From Diaphorobacter sp. HDW4A (GTDB lineage: Bacteria; Pseudomonadota; Gammaproteobacteria; Burkholderiales; Burkholderiaceae_C), in NCBI RefSeq assembly GCF_011305995.1, contig NZ_CP049910.1, positions 1,116,001 to 1,180,000 on the forward strand: a DNA stretch of 64,000 nucleotides, written 5' to 3'. The translations under genes were made by a program, and so were the position numbers. Numbering within the stretch: position 1 is the stretch's first letter; each line of letters starts with the position of its first letter. Below the pieces are notes generated by a model. It did no database searches, was not told the DNA's origin, and saw nothing but the letters and a program-made list of their open reading frames with translations. Positions 7,551 through 15,775 of the stretch are shown here, piece by piece.

Positions 7551-8726
7551 TTAGCTTTTGAGGCGTTGGGATTGTTGAGTTGCTTCGTTCGTGAATCGAT
7601 CCTCAAGCGCTTTGATGTGCAACTGAAGCTGTTCATTCCATTGTTTCCCATCGACGCCCGAGTGAATCCGGCGATGGCAGTTGGGGCAGATGGCTCCAAC
7701 CCATTGTGGATGATCAGGGCCGTCGTCAGCCATCCGTTGAGTATGGTGAGGCTCGAGGTAAGGAGTGCCGTCTAGCCGCATGAAGGGGGCATCGCTCTTG
7801 CATGCTTCGCATATGCCGTTCGCACGTGCCAATACATAAGTTTTTACATGCTGACTGCGTTCATACCACGTACGTTTTGTGTTTCCCTGCTTTTGTTGGC
7901 TTGGTGTTTCTGCTGCGATTAGCGCCGCATCTCGAAGCTCGGCGTGTGTTTTGTAGGAGTCTGGACTGCCTGCTGAGCGAGGGGTTGTCGCGTAGCTAAA
8001 ACTGGGGGTATCCGTTGTAGCAATGAGTTGGAAAACGATAACTTTCCGCTCGACCTTATTCTTGTCTTTGCCGCGTACTTCTTCCCAGGACGCGCACTGA
8101 AAACAGCCCTCGAAGCTAACGCCGTTGCCTTTTCCGAGGTCTTTGAAAAGTAGGAGGTCTTTCTGGTTTTTGTAGTGATCACGGATGGCTAAATTGCCTT
8201 TGGTGAACTTCATGTCACCTTCTTGTCCCTCGCCGGTGTAGCGGAACACATCTTTTTCAAGCCAGCCGTCGGAGTAACCATAGGCTTCGCCGCTCGCGCC
8301 CGTGAAGAGAAAGATGCTTGGAAATTGGCTGAGAGTCCAAATGCCAGGTTGTAGGGAGCCACCGTAGCGTGCAGCCAGTTGCACTCTCTTATAAACGTCG
8401 CCAATGACCAGTTCCGTCGATGGATTGGGTGTGGTCACGATCAAAAAACCAAGGTGCGCCAGCAATGACTTGATATCTGGGTGAGAGCCGGGAAGTTCAC
8501 GTGGGCGACGAGGTTTTCGCTGATGCTGAATGGAGAAGGCGGCTGTAGCGATAGCGTCGGAGTCGTATAGGTTTCCGTTGTACTCAAGCCGATGCTTCCA
8601 CGACCTCTTGCAATTGTGCTTTTTTAAGAATCCATCTCGTCCCAGTTGGTCGCACTCCGCAATGGCTTGCCTCACCGCATTTGGGTCAGTCAACTCAGTG
8701 ATGTATTGATTCAAGCCATACCTCAT
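7551..8726 (-). CDS. McrA-like HNH endonuclease with ScoMcrA-type head and SRA-like domain (probable type IV restriction enzyme)
   Basis: This 391-residue protein probably cuts modified DNA. Residues 12-65 (DPNAVRQAIAECDQLGRDGF and YDSDAIATAAF) resemble the N-terminal head domain of ScoMcrA-like proteins. Residues 105-235 (IFLFTGASGEAYGYSDGW, YTGEGQEGDMKFTKGN) resemble their SRA-type modified-base reading domain. The C-terminus is an HNH nuclease: C306xxC309, the HH pair 327-328, C347xxCH350-351 and H355 give the zinc-binding and catalytic framework. I see no separate sulfur-binding domain between head and SRA-like parts. The gene is less GC-rich than its surroundings and sits beside a type I system, consistent with horizontal acquisition. 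Family naming rests on remembered motifs. Confidence 0.88.
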   Translation of the reverse strand: MRYGLNQYITELTDPNAVRQAIAECDQLGRDGFLKKHNCKRSWKHRLEYNGNLYDSDAIATAAFSIQHQRKPRRPRELPGSHPDIKSLLAHLGFLIVTTPNPSTELVIGDVYKRVQLAARYGGSLQPGIWTLSQFPSIFLFTGASGEAYGYSDGWLEKDVFRYTGEGQEGDMKFTKGNLAIRDHYKNQKDLLLFKDLGKGNGVSFEGCFQCASWEEVRGKDKNKVERKVIVFQLIATTDTPSFSYATTPRSAGSPDSYKTHAELRDAALIAAETPSQQKQGNTKRTWYERSQHVKTYVLARANGICEACKSDAPFMRLDGTPYLEPHHTQRMADDGPDHPQWVGAICPNCHRRIHSGVDGKQWNEQLQLHIKALEDRFTNEATQQSQRLKS

Positions 8727-8962
8727 TAGTAACTTCTGTGTTCAATTTGTTCTATTGGGTTGCAAGGATACATTCGTTTGCGGTTCGAATCGACTTTCAT
8801 TGCGCCGTTCGATGGACGCTGCGCGGAGTTGGGCATTGTGGGTGATAGCCGTTCAATGCACCTATTGACGATGGAGTGGCCGCTTCGCGAGAATGCGTGT
8901 GGCTATTGATTCGGTTAAATCGTTTGCAAGATTTATCCATCGCTTCTTTGAAGAGGTCGTAT

Positions 8963-9361
8963 ATGAGTTCAACACTGAGATTTCTGAGCACTCTGCTCCT
9001 GGCGATCTTCGCCACCACCAGCCTCGCCATGACCAAAGCCGAGCACAGTGCCGAGAAGCATCGCATTGCCAATGAATACAAGTCCGCGATCCTGCATTGC
9101 CGGACGTTGGTGGGGAATGCGCGGGATGTGTGCAAGCAGCAGGCAAAGGGGCGGGTGGGGGTGGCGAAGGCGCAGCTCAATGCGCGGGCCAACCCGAGTG
9201 TCAAGAGTGCGTACAAGGTGGATGTCGCCAAAGCCAAGGCGGCCAATTCGGTGGCTCGGGAGAGGTGTGATGATCTGGTGGGTGAGGCGCGCTCGGTGTG
9301 CAACCGGCGCGCCAAGGCCAACTACGCCAGCGCCAAGGATCGTGCGGCCAGCAAGCGTTAG
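8963..9361 (+). CDS. Small secreted protein with Cys-containing repeats
   Basis: The start at ATG 8963 follows AAGAGG (8951-8956) and gives a clean signal peptide (MSSTLRFLSTLLLAIFATTSLA); longer upstream readings have no ribosome binding site. The mature part of the 132-residue protein is basic and helical and contains two related segments, HCRTLVGNARDVCKQQAKG and RCDDLVGEARSVCNRRAKA, each with a pair of cysteines nine residues apart. An export signal and paired cysteines suggest a periplasmic protein with disulfides. I do not know a function. It converges on the amidotransferase gene with a 12-bp gap. Confidence 0.8.
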   Translation: MSSTLRFLSTLLLAIFATTSLAMTKAEHSAEKHRIANEYKSAILHCRTLVGNARDVCKQQAKGRVGVAKAQLNARANPSVKSAYKVDVAKAKAANSVARERCDDLVGEARSVCNRRAKANYASAKDRAASKR

Positions 9362-9373
9362 TTGGTTAGTTGG

Positions 9374-10138
9374 CTAGTTGAGTACCCAGTCGCAGGCTTC
9401 GGCGCGGCGGCGCGGCAGGGTGATGATGGACGACGTGGGGCGGTCGAGCTGGCGGGTCCAGGCGCCGTAGACTCTGCGGGCGACGGCGTGCAAGGCGTCG
9501 ACGCGCGCGGGCAGGTTTTCGAGGATCTGCTTTTCGCATTGACATGATGGGCCGCTGGCACACAGCAGTTCGTGGCGGCCTTCTTTGCACCAGGCTTCGA
9601 GGCTTGGGGCGGTCACTTCGAGGTGGCCCTGGAATGCCCAGTTCCTTCCGTGGCGAAATCCTTTGTTGAGGCAGTAAGTGCCGTACATGGTGCGGGTGGC
9701 GCCGCGCGGGATTTCGAAGGTGTCGTAGTGCCAGTTGAACATCATCGTGCGCGAGGGGATCTGCAGATCGTGCTGGGCGTCTGGGGTGACCCATATCTGG
9801 CTCCAGCCGATGTTGGGGCAGGCGTTGCGTGAGACCTTGGCACCCATGGCGTGGGCGAGCATCTGTGCGCCGAAGCAGTGGCCGAGCACGGGCACGTCGC
9901 TCGCGATGGCGGATTGCAGCAGGGTGCATTCGTCACGCATCCATGGCAACTGTTCGTTCACCCCGTGATTGCTGCCGAGGATGATGATGCCGCGAAAGGT
10001 GCTGGCGTCGTGCGGCGCGGTGCCGTCTTCGGGTGGACAGATGATCTGGTAGGGAATGTTTTGCTGCTGCAGATGATCGAGCAGCACGCCGGGGCCTTGG
10101 TTGGTTTCGTGCTGCAGGATGGCGACGGGTTTCGTCAT
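9374..10138 (-). CDS. Class I glutamine amidotransferase-like protein (GMP synthase-like)
   Basis: The 254-residue product starts best at ATG 10138 (MTKPVAILQHE); an ATG 24 bp upstream is possible. It carries the nucleophile elbow of class I glutamine amidotransferases, PVLGHCFGAQMLA (Cys about residue 88), and the late catalytic FQGHLEV segment supplying His and Glu. Stand-alone members of this family in proteobacteria act on small substrates or remain uncharacterised, so the acceptor is unknown. There is no signal peptide. The gene stands alone, convergent with the secreted protein at 8963 and divergent from the nuclease at 10356. Confidence 0.88.
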   Translation of the reverse strand: MTKPVAILQHETNQGPGVLLDHLQQQNIPYQIICPPEDGTAPHDASTFRGIIILGSNHGVNEQLPWMRDECTLLQSAIASDVPVLGHCFGAQMLAHAMGAKVSRNACPNIGWSQIWVTPDAQHDLQIPSRTMMFNWHYDTFEIPRGATRTMYGTYCLNKGFRHGRNWAFQGHLEVTAPSLEAWCKEGRHELLCASGPSCQCEKQILENLPARVDALHAVARRVYGAWTRQLDRPTSSIITLPRRRAEACDWVLN

Positions 10139-10355
10139 GAGGTGCTGGCTTGGCTTGTGCAAGCTGCGTGTTGTGAAGGCCTCAATGTAGAAAGGCGGGC
10201 ATCAAGCGCTGCTTCAATCTGCGGGGGTGGGCGTCAAGACGATGTCAAGAGTGCTCGGGAAGCTTGGACTTTCTAAGCAAGCCATTGCGTCAAATTAGCT
10301 GGATTGACATGTTGAGATTCGTCAGACATGTCTTATTGAATGCCATACTCGCCCG

Positions 10356-11081
10356 ATGCGTTTTTCTGTTTTCGGAGCCGTGCCGCTCTTGCTTGCTTCG
10401 GGTTCTTTGTTTTTTTCTTTCTCGGCGTCGGCGGAATCGTTCCGCGATTGCCCGCAGTTCTTTCCCTCGCGCCCGCCGGTCGTCAAAGATGCTCCGCGTC
10501 TGCGCGAGCTGTGCTTCAACGAGTTCGCAGTGCTGCATTCCGGCGAGACCAAAACGCCGCTCTATGTGGCGCAGCGCCTGAATGCGCGTGGGTTGGAGGC
10601 GGGGGCACACATCAAGCGCAAAGACAAGTTCTATCCAGAGGCGCGGCTGCCGTCTGCGGACCGGGCGCAGTTGGATGACTACAAGCGCTCAGGCTATTCA
10701 CGCGGCCACATGGCGGCTGCGGGCGACATGGCCACGGAGCAGGGCAAGGCGCAGAGCTTTTCTCTGGCCAACATGGTGCCACAGGACCCCAAGCACAACG
10801 GCGGGGCGTGGGGGCAGATCGAGCAGGACACGCGGCGCTACATCCGCCGGGCCGACGGTGATGTGTTCGTGATCACCGGGCCGGTGTTTGGCGCGTCACC
10901 CCAGACCATTGGTGCAAACCATGTGCGCGTGCCCGAGGCGGTCTTCAAGCTGGTCTACGACCCGGGCACGGGCAAGAGCTGGGTGCATTGGCAGGAGAAC
11001 GCTGCCAAGACGCGCGTGACGCCGCCGATCTCCTATGCGGAATTCGTGCGACGGACGGGGCTGAACTTCCTCGCGGATTGA
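10356..11081 (+). CDS. DNA/RNA non-specific endonuclease, secreted or periplasmic
   Basis: This 241-residue protein begins with a signal peptide (MRFSVFGAVPLLLASGSLFFSFSASA). It contains the beta-beta-alpha metal nuclease signature SRGHMAAAGDM (residues 115-125, with His118 the expected general base) and downstream NMVPQDPKHNGGAW, which contributes the metal-binding Asn region. These are the hallmarks of the NucA/EndA/Serratia nuclease family, which degrades DNA and RNA outside the cytoplasm. The length fits the family. It ends 7 bp before the converging gene at 11089. A role in nutrient scavenging or defence is inference. Confidence 0.92.
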   Translation: MRFSVFGAVPLLLASGSLFFSFSASAESFRDCPQFFPSRPPVVKDAPRLRELCFNEFAVLHSGETKTPLYVAQRLNARGLEAGAHIKRKDKFYPEARLPSADRAQLDDYKRSGYSRGHMAAAGDMATEQGKAQSFSLANMVPQDPKHNGGAWGQIEQDTRRYIRRADGDVFVITGPVFGASPQTIGANHVRVPEAVFKLVYDPGTGKSWVHWQENAAKTRVTPPISYAEFVRRTGLNFLAD

Positions 11082-11088
11082 AGCCAGT

Positions 11089-11373
11089 TCAGGGCTTCTT
11101 GCTGGCTTCCGGGATGGACACGGGCGCGACGGTCTTGTCCACGACGGGGCAGTCGTCCGTGTTGGGTGTGAAGACCATGCGGGAGTCGGCGGTGAAGCGT
11201 TTCTTCACTGCGTCGGCGAGCGGCTGGCGCAGGTCGACGGGGCTTTGCGTGCTCTGGAAGACCAGCTCATCTTTGCCGTTGTAGATCGAATAGCAGTGCG
11301 CCTGTGCAACCGCTGGAATGCAGCTTGCCGCCACGGCTGCTGCGAGCGCCAATGCGCTTGTGAACTTGACCAT
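11089..11373 (-). CDS. Small secreted protein, paralogue of the gene at 20205
   Basis: Start chosen at ATG 11373, which gives a typical signal peptide (MVKFTSALALAAAVAASCIPAVAQA) behind a GAGGGAG ribosome site; a longer reading upstream is unlikely. The 94-residue product has a mature domain CYSIYNGKDELVFQSTQSPVDL followed by a VFTPNTDDC stretch. A nearly identical plan is seen in the protein at 20205-20540, so the two are paralogues with two conserved cysteines likely forming a disulfide. No known function; the short beta-rich look suggests a periplasmic binding or inhibitor-like fold. Confidence 0.82.
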   Translation of the reverse strand: MVKFTSALALAAAVAASCIPAVAQAHCYSIYNGKDELVFQSTQSPVDLRQPLADAVKKRFTADSRMVFTPNTDDCPVVDKTVAPVSIPEASKKP

Positions 11374-11646
11374 GCTGGATACGCTCCCTCGTGTGAAATG
11401 TTTGAACTGCTCCGATTCTAAAAGGCGTAGCACAAATTGTTTCAATGTCGACCTGCGTGCGGGCAAATAGGTGGAGTCGAGAGTTCACTCAAAACCCGCG
11501 TTACCGAAGGTGGTCCAATCAGCCCGCCTTGTGGGTTGGGCATGCCGACTCTTCTATCATTCACCATTCAAGGTTTTGGGAGCGTTGCTTGTCGATGTCT
11601 CCTGTTTTGCCGGTTGCAGGACCAGCGAAGGAAAGAGGAACTCGGT

Positions 11647-12342
11647 ATGAAGCCAAGGTTGGCAATTGCGCTCGGCGCATTGGGCATTGCGGGCGCGATG
11701 GCGCTCACGGGTTGTGCGAGCAGCGGCAAAAGCGAGAAGAAGCCCAGCGCCAATGACATTGCGGCGCAGGTGAAGGAAGGTGTGTCGGAGTCCGGCGCGA
11801 AACTGGTGAGCATTCGGCCGCTGCGCTCGGGTTGCAGCCAAGGGCAGCACAATCTGCAGAACACCTTCCAGTGTCCTGTGATCGGCGCGGATTGGACGAG
11901 CGCACGTGCAGGCATTGCGCGTCTGACCATCGGCGTGCCCGATCTGACCGGCGCGGGGGTGACCGGAGCGGATTTCCATCTGGGCGCGAGCGAGGTGGTT
12001 CGCGTGCGCAACAAGTCATCCTTGCAGCCGACGGCGACTGCCTATCCGGCAACCTCGTTCGATGTGCCGCTCACCTTTGTCGAAAAGCTGGCCTACGGCC
12101 CGCGTAGCTGGGTGCGGGTGTACACGGGTGAAGAACGCTATATCGATGCGACGGTGAACAGCGGTGAAGACACGGCCGAGGCCGTCGAGGGACTGGCGTA
12201 TTTCATGAAGTCGGTTGACCAAGGCAGCGGCCGCACGCCCAGCGAGGCGGCCAAGGGCGGAGGGCTGTTTGATCGACTGGGATTGGGCGATGAACGCGGC
12301 TCGAGCGACGGCAAGGGCGTAGAGGGTATGCACCCACGGTGA
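11647..12342 (+). CDS. Lipoprotein of unknown function
   Basis: The ATG at 11647, after AGGAAAGAGGA (11627-11637), begins a lipoprotein signal ending in the lipobox LTGC (MKPRLAIALGALGIAGAMALTGCASSGK), so the mature protein starts at a lipid-modified Cys. The remaining ~208 residues contain a cysteine pair (RSGCSQGQHNLQNTFQCPV) and a C-terminal low-complexity tail (GLGDERGSSDGKG). I do not recognise the domain. The 20-bp gap to chrA downstream could put them in one transcript, but no functional link is evident. Readings starting upstream of 11647 lack an export signal and are rejected. Confidence 0.82.
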   Translation: MKPRLAIALGALGIAGAMALTGCASSGKSEKKPSANDIAAQVKEGVSESGAKLVSIRPLRSGCSQGQHNLQNTFQCPVIGADWTSARAGIARLTIGVPDLTGAGVTGADFHLGASEVVRVRNKSSLQPTATAYPATSFDVPLTFVEKLAYGPRSWVRVYTGEERYIDATVNSGEDTAEAVEGLAYFMKSVDQGSGRTPSEAAKGGGLFDRLGLGDERGSSDGKGVEGMHPR

Positions 12343-12362
12343 TTCTCTAGACCACGCGGCCC

Positions 12363-13538
12363 ATGCTCGAAGTCTTCATCGCATTTCTCAAGCTGGGGCT
12401 GACCTCGTTTGGCGGCCCGGTGGCGCATCTGGGCTACTTCCGAACCGAGTTCGTGGAGCGTCGCGGTTGGCTGGATGACCGCAGTTATACCGATCTGGTG
12501 GCGCTGTGCCAGTTTCTGCCGGGGCCTGCGAGCAGCCAGGTGGGTATGGCGCTGGGCATGAAGCGGGCGGGCTGGCCCGGTGCGCTGGCCGCGTGGGTCG
12601 GGTTCACGCTGCCGTCGGCTATGGCGCTGACCGTATTTGCATTTGGGGTGACGCACTGGCTCGCGCTGGCCCAGTCGGGCGTCGTGCATGGGCTCAAGGT
12701 GGTGGCCGTGGCGGTGGTGGCGCAGGCGGTGATGGGCATGGCGCGCTCGCTGTGTCCGGATCGTTTGCGCGCTGGTGTGGCGATTGCGGCGGCCATGCTG
12801 GTGCTGCTGGTGCCGGGGGCGTGGGCGCAGATCGCGGTGATGGCGCTGGGTGCGCTGATCGGTCGATTCGCGCTGCGACTGCCGCAAGGCACTGCTTTGG
12901 CTCAAGACAGTTTTGGCATCGGCACGCGCGCGGGGGCTGTGCTGCTGGCGCTGTTTGCCGGGCTGCTGCTGGCCTCGTTTGTTGTGGCTGATGCCACGCA
13001 GTCACCGCTGCTGGCGCTGGCGGCGCGGTTCTATCAGGCGGGCTCGCTGGTGTTTGGCGGCGGGCATGTGGTCTTGCCGCTGCTGCAGTCGGCTGTGGTG
13101 CCTGCTTTTCTTTCCAACGATGTATTCCTTGCCGGGTATGGCGCGGCGCAGGCCGTACCGGGGCCGCTGTTCACGTTTGCGGCCTATCTGGGCGCGGCCC
13201 TGCCTGCGTCGTTGCAGGTGTGGGGTGGCTGGGGCAGCGCGCTGCTTATGCTGTTCGCGATCTTTCTGCCTGCATTTTTGCTCGTGATCGGGGCCTTGCC
13301 GTTCTGGCAGAGCCTGCGCACGCGTCCCGGCGTGCAGCGCGGGATGGCGGGGGTGAATGCGGCCGTGGTCGGCGTGCTGCTCGCCGCGTTGTATGACCCG
13401 GTGTGGACCAGCGCCATCCATGCACCTGCCGACTTCGCGCTGGCAGTGTTCGCATTCGGGCTGCTGGTGTTTGCGCGCTGGTCGCCGGTGTGGGTGGTGC
13501 TGATCGCTGCAGCTTGGGGATTCACTGCAGGGTTCTGA
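12363..13538 (+). CDS. chrA: Chromate transporter, CHR family (long-chain)
   Basis: This 391-residue membrane protein has the bidomain plan of long-chain ChrA chromate efflux proteins. Each half carries the family phrases: FLKLGLTSFGGPVAHLGYFR and CQFLPGPASSQVG in the N-terminal half, then GSLVFGGGHVVLPLL and AAQAVPGPLFTFAAYLG in the C-terminal half. About ten to twelve hydrophobic segments are visible. The family exports chromate from the cytoplasm using the proton motive force. No chrB regulator is present next to it, so regulation is unclear. It lies beside a sulfur-transport module, which may matter because chromate enters as a sulfate analogue (inference). Confidence 0.93.
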   Translation: MLEVFIAFLKLGLTSFGGPVAHLGYFRTEFVERRGWLDDRSYTDLVALCQFLPGPASSQVGMALGMKRAGWPGALAAWVGFTLPSAMALTVFAFGVTHWLALAQSGVVHGLKVVAVAVVAQAVMGMARSLCPDRLRAGVAIAAAMLVLLVPGAWAQIAVMALGALIGRFALRLPQGTALAQDSFGIGTRAGAVLLALFAGLLLASFVVADATQSPLLALAARFYQAGSLVFGGGHVVLPLLQSAVVPAFLSNDVFLAGYGAAQAVPGPLFTFAAYLGAALPASLQVWGGWGSALLMLFAIFLPAFLLVIGALPFWQSLRTRPGVQRGMAGVNAAVVGVLLAALYDPVWTSAIHAPADFALAVFAFGLLVFARWSPVWVVLIAAAWGFTAGF

Positions 13539-13545
13539 TGGTTGG

Positions 13546-13962
13546 CTATTTCTTGCGGGCCCAAGTTTGCTGCAGCAGCATGCCTACGACCATCGAGACG
13601 ACGAAGATCACCACTTCTTTGTGCATCGTAAAAAGGTTCATCAGCGCCGGTCCGGGGCAGAAGCCCGCGAGGCCCCAGCCGATGCCGAACATGGCCGAGC
13701 CGAGCAGCAATCGCGTGTCGATCACGCTGGCGGTGGGCAACTGCATGGGCTCGCCGAGCAGGGCGGTCTTGCGGCGCTTGGCCCAACTGAAGGCGATCAG
13801 GCCGACGGCGATGGCGCCCACCATCACAAGGGCGAGGGATGGGTCCCAGGTGCCGAAGAAATCCAGAAAATTCTGAACCTTGGCCGGGTTGCCCATGCCG
13901 GAGAGCATCAGCCCGAGGCCGAAGATCAACCCGGCGACAAGTGCGGAAAGTATCGAAAGCAT
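13546..13962 (-). CDS. YeeE/YedE-type membrane half-protein (DUF6691-like)
   Basis: This 138-residue hydrophobic protein has about four membrane segments and the conserved phrases [19 protein letters not shown] and [13 protein letters not shown]. The Cys near FCPGP is characteristic of YeeE/YedE-family thiosulfate/sulfur-compound channels. It is the second half of a split pair with the gene upstream at 13990-14436 (27 bp apart), each about 140 residues, as in PmpA/PmpB-type arrangements. With the BigR-like regulator and TlpA it forms a four-gene minus-strand module. The transported sulfur species is unknown. Confidence 0.88.
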   Translation of the reverse strand: MLSILSALVAGLIFGLGLMLSGMGNPAKVQNFLDFFGTWDPSLALVMVGAIAVGLIAFSWAKRRKTALLGEPMQLPTASVIDTRLLLGSAMFGIGWGLAGFCPGPALMNLFTMHKEVVIFVVSMVVGMLLQQTWARKK

Positions 13963-13989
13963 GGTGGTGCGATCCTGTTGTGGGTCGGT

Positions 13990-14436
13990 TCAGTTCAGCA
14001 CATGGCGCATCACGAACACGGTGAGTGCGCCGAATCCGATGAAGGTGGCAGTGGCCGCGAGCGAGCGTTTTGACAGGCGCGAGAGCCCGCAAACGCCGTG
14101 CCCGCTGGTGCAGCCGGATCCGAGCCGCGTGCCGAAGCCCACGAGCAGTCCGGCGAGCACAATGATGCGCGGGTTGCTGGGCATTTCCACCGCGGGCAGC
14201 GGCGCGAACAGTTGCCACACGAAGGGCGACACAAGAAGGCCGACGATGAACGCCAGCCGCCAACCCCAGCCGAAGTAATGCGCCCAGGCGTCGCGCTGCA
14301 TCAGCGTGCCGAGGATGCCGCTGATGCCCGCGATGCGGCCGATCAGCACGATGAGCATGGTGCTGGCCACGCCGATCAGCACACCGCCCGCAAGGGCAGG
14401 GCCGGGCTGGAACGAGTCCCAGAGAATGGTGGTCAT
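13990..14436 (-). CDS. YeeE/YedE-type membrane half-protein with Cys motif
   Basis: The ATG at 14436 overlaps the stop of the regulator gene (ATGA at 14433-14436) and follows a ribosome site (AAAGGAG on the minus strand). The 148-residue product has about four membrane helices and the family signature [19 protein letters not shown], with cysteines likely to bind persulfide or thiosulfate. It pairs with the 138-residue half-protein that follows. The overlap with the regulator implies coupled expression and autoregulation of the module. Confidence 0.9.
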   Translation of the reverse strand: MTTILWDSFQPGPALAGGVLIGVASTMLIVLIGRIAGISGILGTLMQRDAWAHYFGWGWRLAFIVGLLVSPFVWQLFAPLPAVEMPSNPRIIVLAGLLVGFGTRLGSGCTSGHGVCGLSRLSKRSLAATATFIGFGALTVFVMRHVLN

Positions 14437-14792
14437 GCTTGCGCTCCTTTCGCGCAGAAAAGCCGGTGAATGTGCTGCATCAGATCGAGCGCCCGCCCAT
14501 CGGCAAGGTGATACCAGATGAACTTGCCTTCGCGGCGCGTGTCCACCACGCCTTCGCGGCGCAACACGCCTAGCTGCTGCGAGAGCGTAGGCTGGGCTAT
14601 GCCGGTGAGCGCCTGCAACTCGCCCACGGTACGCTCGCACTCGGCCATTTGGCACAGCAGCAGCAGGCGGTCTTCATTGCCCAGCAGCTTGAGCATGGAA
14701 ACGGCTTCGCCCGCATGCGCGCGCAGGGAATGGATGTCGAGCGCTGGCATCTCGGGGGCGGCAGTTGCGGGGTGTTGGGTCTGATCTTTCAC
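14433..14792 (-). CDS. bigR: ArsR-family transcriptional regulator, BigR/SqrR-like persulfide sensor
   Basis: This 119-residue winged-helix repressor begins at GTG 14792 and contains the ArsR recognition region (IAQPTLSQQLGVLRREGVV). Cys47 (LLLLCQM) and Cys113 (HRLFCAKG) are 66 residues apart, the same spacing as the cysteine pair of BigR-type regulators, which sense sulfide or persulfides through a disulfide/tetrasulfide switch. It overlaps the first YeeE-like gene. A 32-bp palindrome (14796-14827) ends almost at its start codon and is the likely autoregulatory operator. Sensing chemistry is inferred from the two cysteines and the neighbouring sulfur transport genes. Confidence 0.87.
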   Translation of the reverse strand: MKDQTQHPATAAPEMPALDIHSLRAHAGEAVSMLKLLGNEDRLLLLCQMAECERTVGELQALTGIAQPTLSQQLGVLRREGVVDTRREGKFIWYHLADGRALDLMQHIHRLFCAKGAQA

Positions 14793-14795
14793 GAT

Positions 14796-14827
14796 GCAGA
14801 CATTCTATTTTAAAGTATATTGTCTGC
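14796..14827. promoter_or_regulatory. Palindromic AT-rich operator upstream of the BigR-like gene
   Basis: A 32-bp inverted repeat with outer arms GCAGACA / TGTCTGC and a TTTAAA centre (10 of 13 arm positions pair) lies in the 51-bp gap between tlpA and the regulator, 3 bp before the GTG start. Its minus-strand reading also contains TATACT, a good -10 element, so binding here would block transcription of the regulator and both transport genes. Confidence 0.7.
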
Positions 14828-14843
14828 GTGCTCGGGTTGTCAT

Positions 14844-15659
14844 TCATCGGCTACCCACGATCTGTTCGAGATGCTGGGTCAGTGTTGCGGCCGAAAGTTC
14901 GCCCGAGCGCACCGCCACCTGCTTGCCCTCGGCGTCGAAGAACAGGGTGGTGGGCAGGGCGCGCTGCTGCACCATGCGGCTCAGGCTTTCCTCGCCGTCG
15001 AGTACCACGCTGCCTGGGCTCATGCCGATCTGCTGCACGTAGCGCAGCACAGCCTCAGGTTTTTCGCCCTGATTGACGTAGACAAAGCGTACGTTGGGAT
15101 GCGCCTTTTCTGCGGCCATCAGCACCGGCATTTCGCGGCGGCAGGGCGGGCACCAGGTGGCCCAGAGGTTGACGACCACGGGCTGGCCCTTCAATGCGGG
15201 CAGCGACACGGATTGCGCATCGAGCGCCACGCCGGTGAACTGCGGCAGCGTGGCGTTGCTTGGCGCGAGCATCGACAGGCCAAACGTGCCGCCAAGCCAG
15301 ATCGCGCAGAACAGCGCGGCACCCGTCGTCACGGCCTTGGCCGCCTTGCTTTGCCACACCCACAGCGCGAGCACGTAGACGCCGATGGCGATCAGGCCGA
15401 CGACCGGCTCCCAGCCGCCATCGCGGATGTCGATGATGGCCCACAGGCTCCCGGAGTAGGCAGATGCGTACTGCGCGACAAAGGCCAGACGTGCTGCTAC
15501 AAGGCCCAGCAGAGCGATCAGCCAGACATGCTTTTCGATCTTCACTCCTTGCTTGCGCGCGAGGCGCTCGGCCATATGCGTGCTGGCAAACCAGCCGATG
15601 AAAAGAACGATGAGAGCCCACGCGAGCGTGAGAGGACCGATTTGCAGTGTTTGCCCCAT
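14844..15659 (-). CDS. TlpA-family thioredoxin-like protein with N-terminal membrane domain
   Basis: The 271-residue protein has about four N-terminal membrane helices (residues 8-130) whose phrases GLVAARLAFV and GGWEPVVGLIA recall the fold of prolipoprotein diacylglyceryl transferase. A periplasmic thioredoxin domain follows with the active site WCPPC (C170, C173) and the cis-Pro loop ALPTTLFF. Such proteins reduce disulfides or persulfides in the periplasm. It precedes the BigR-like regulator by 51 bp and is probably part of the same sulfur-handling module. The N-terminal domain is too short to be a working Lgt enzyme and probably acts as a membrane anchor or redox partner (inference). Confidence 0.88.
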   Translation of the reverse strand: MGQTLQIGPLTLAWALIVLFIGWFASTHMAERLARKQGVKIEKHVWLIALLGLVAARLAFVAQYASAYSGSLWAIIDIRDGGWEPVVGLIAIGVYVLALWVWQSKAAKAVTTGAALFCAIWLGGTFGLSMLAPSNATLPQFTGVALDAQSVSLPALKGQPVVVNLWATWCPPCRREMPVLMAAEKAHPNVRFVYVNQGEKPEAVLRYVQQIGMSPGSVVLDGEESLSRMVQQRALPTTLFFDAEGKQVAVRSGELSAATLTQHLEQIVGSR

Positions 15660-15775
15660 GGAAAGTCGCTTTGCCTTTATCTGTGCTCTTTGCGGTTCGG
15701 GAATGAACCGTCGAGCATATCGACTATGGGGCCTGCAAATGGTTCCTTGTGGGTTCCCTGATATGGGCTCTCCGT

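Noticed and set aside
10290..10340. TTGACA and repeated GACATGT upstream of the secreted nuclease considered as promoter/operator
   Set aside because: No -10 element with correct spacing follows, and two 7-mers alone are weak evidence.
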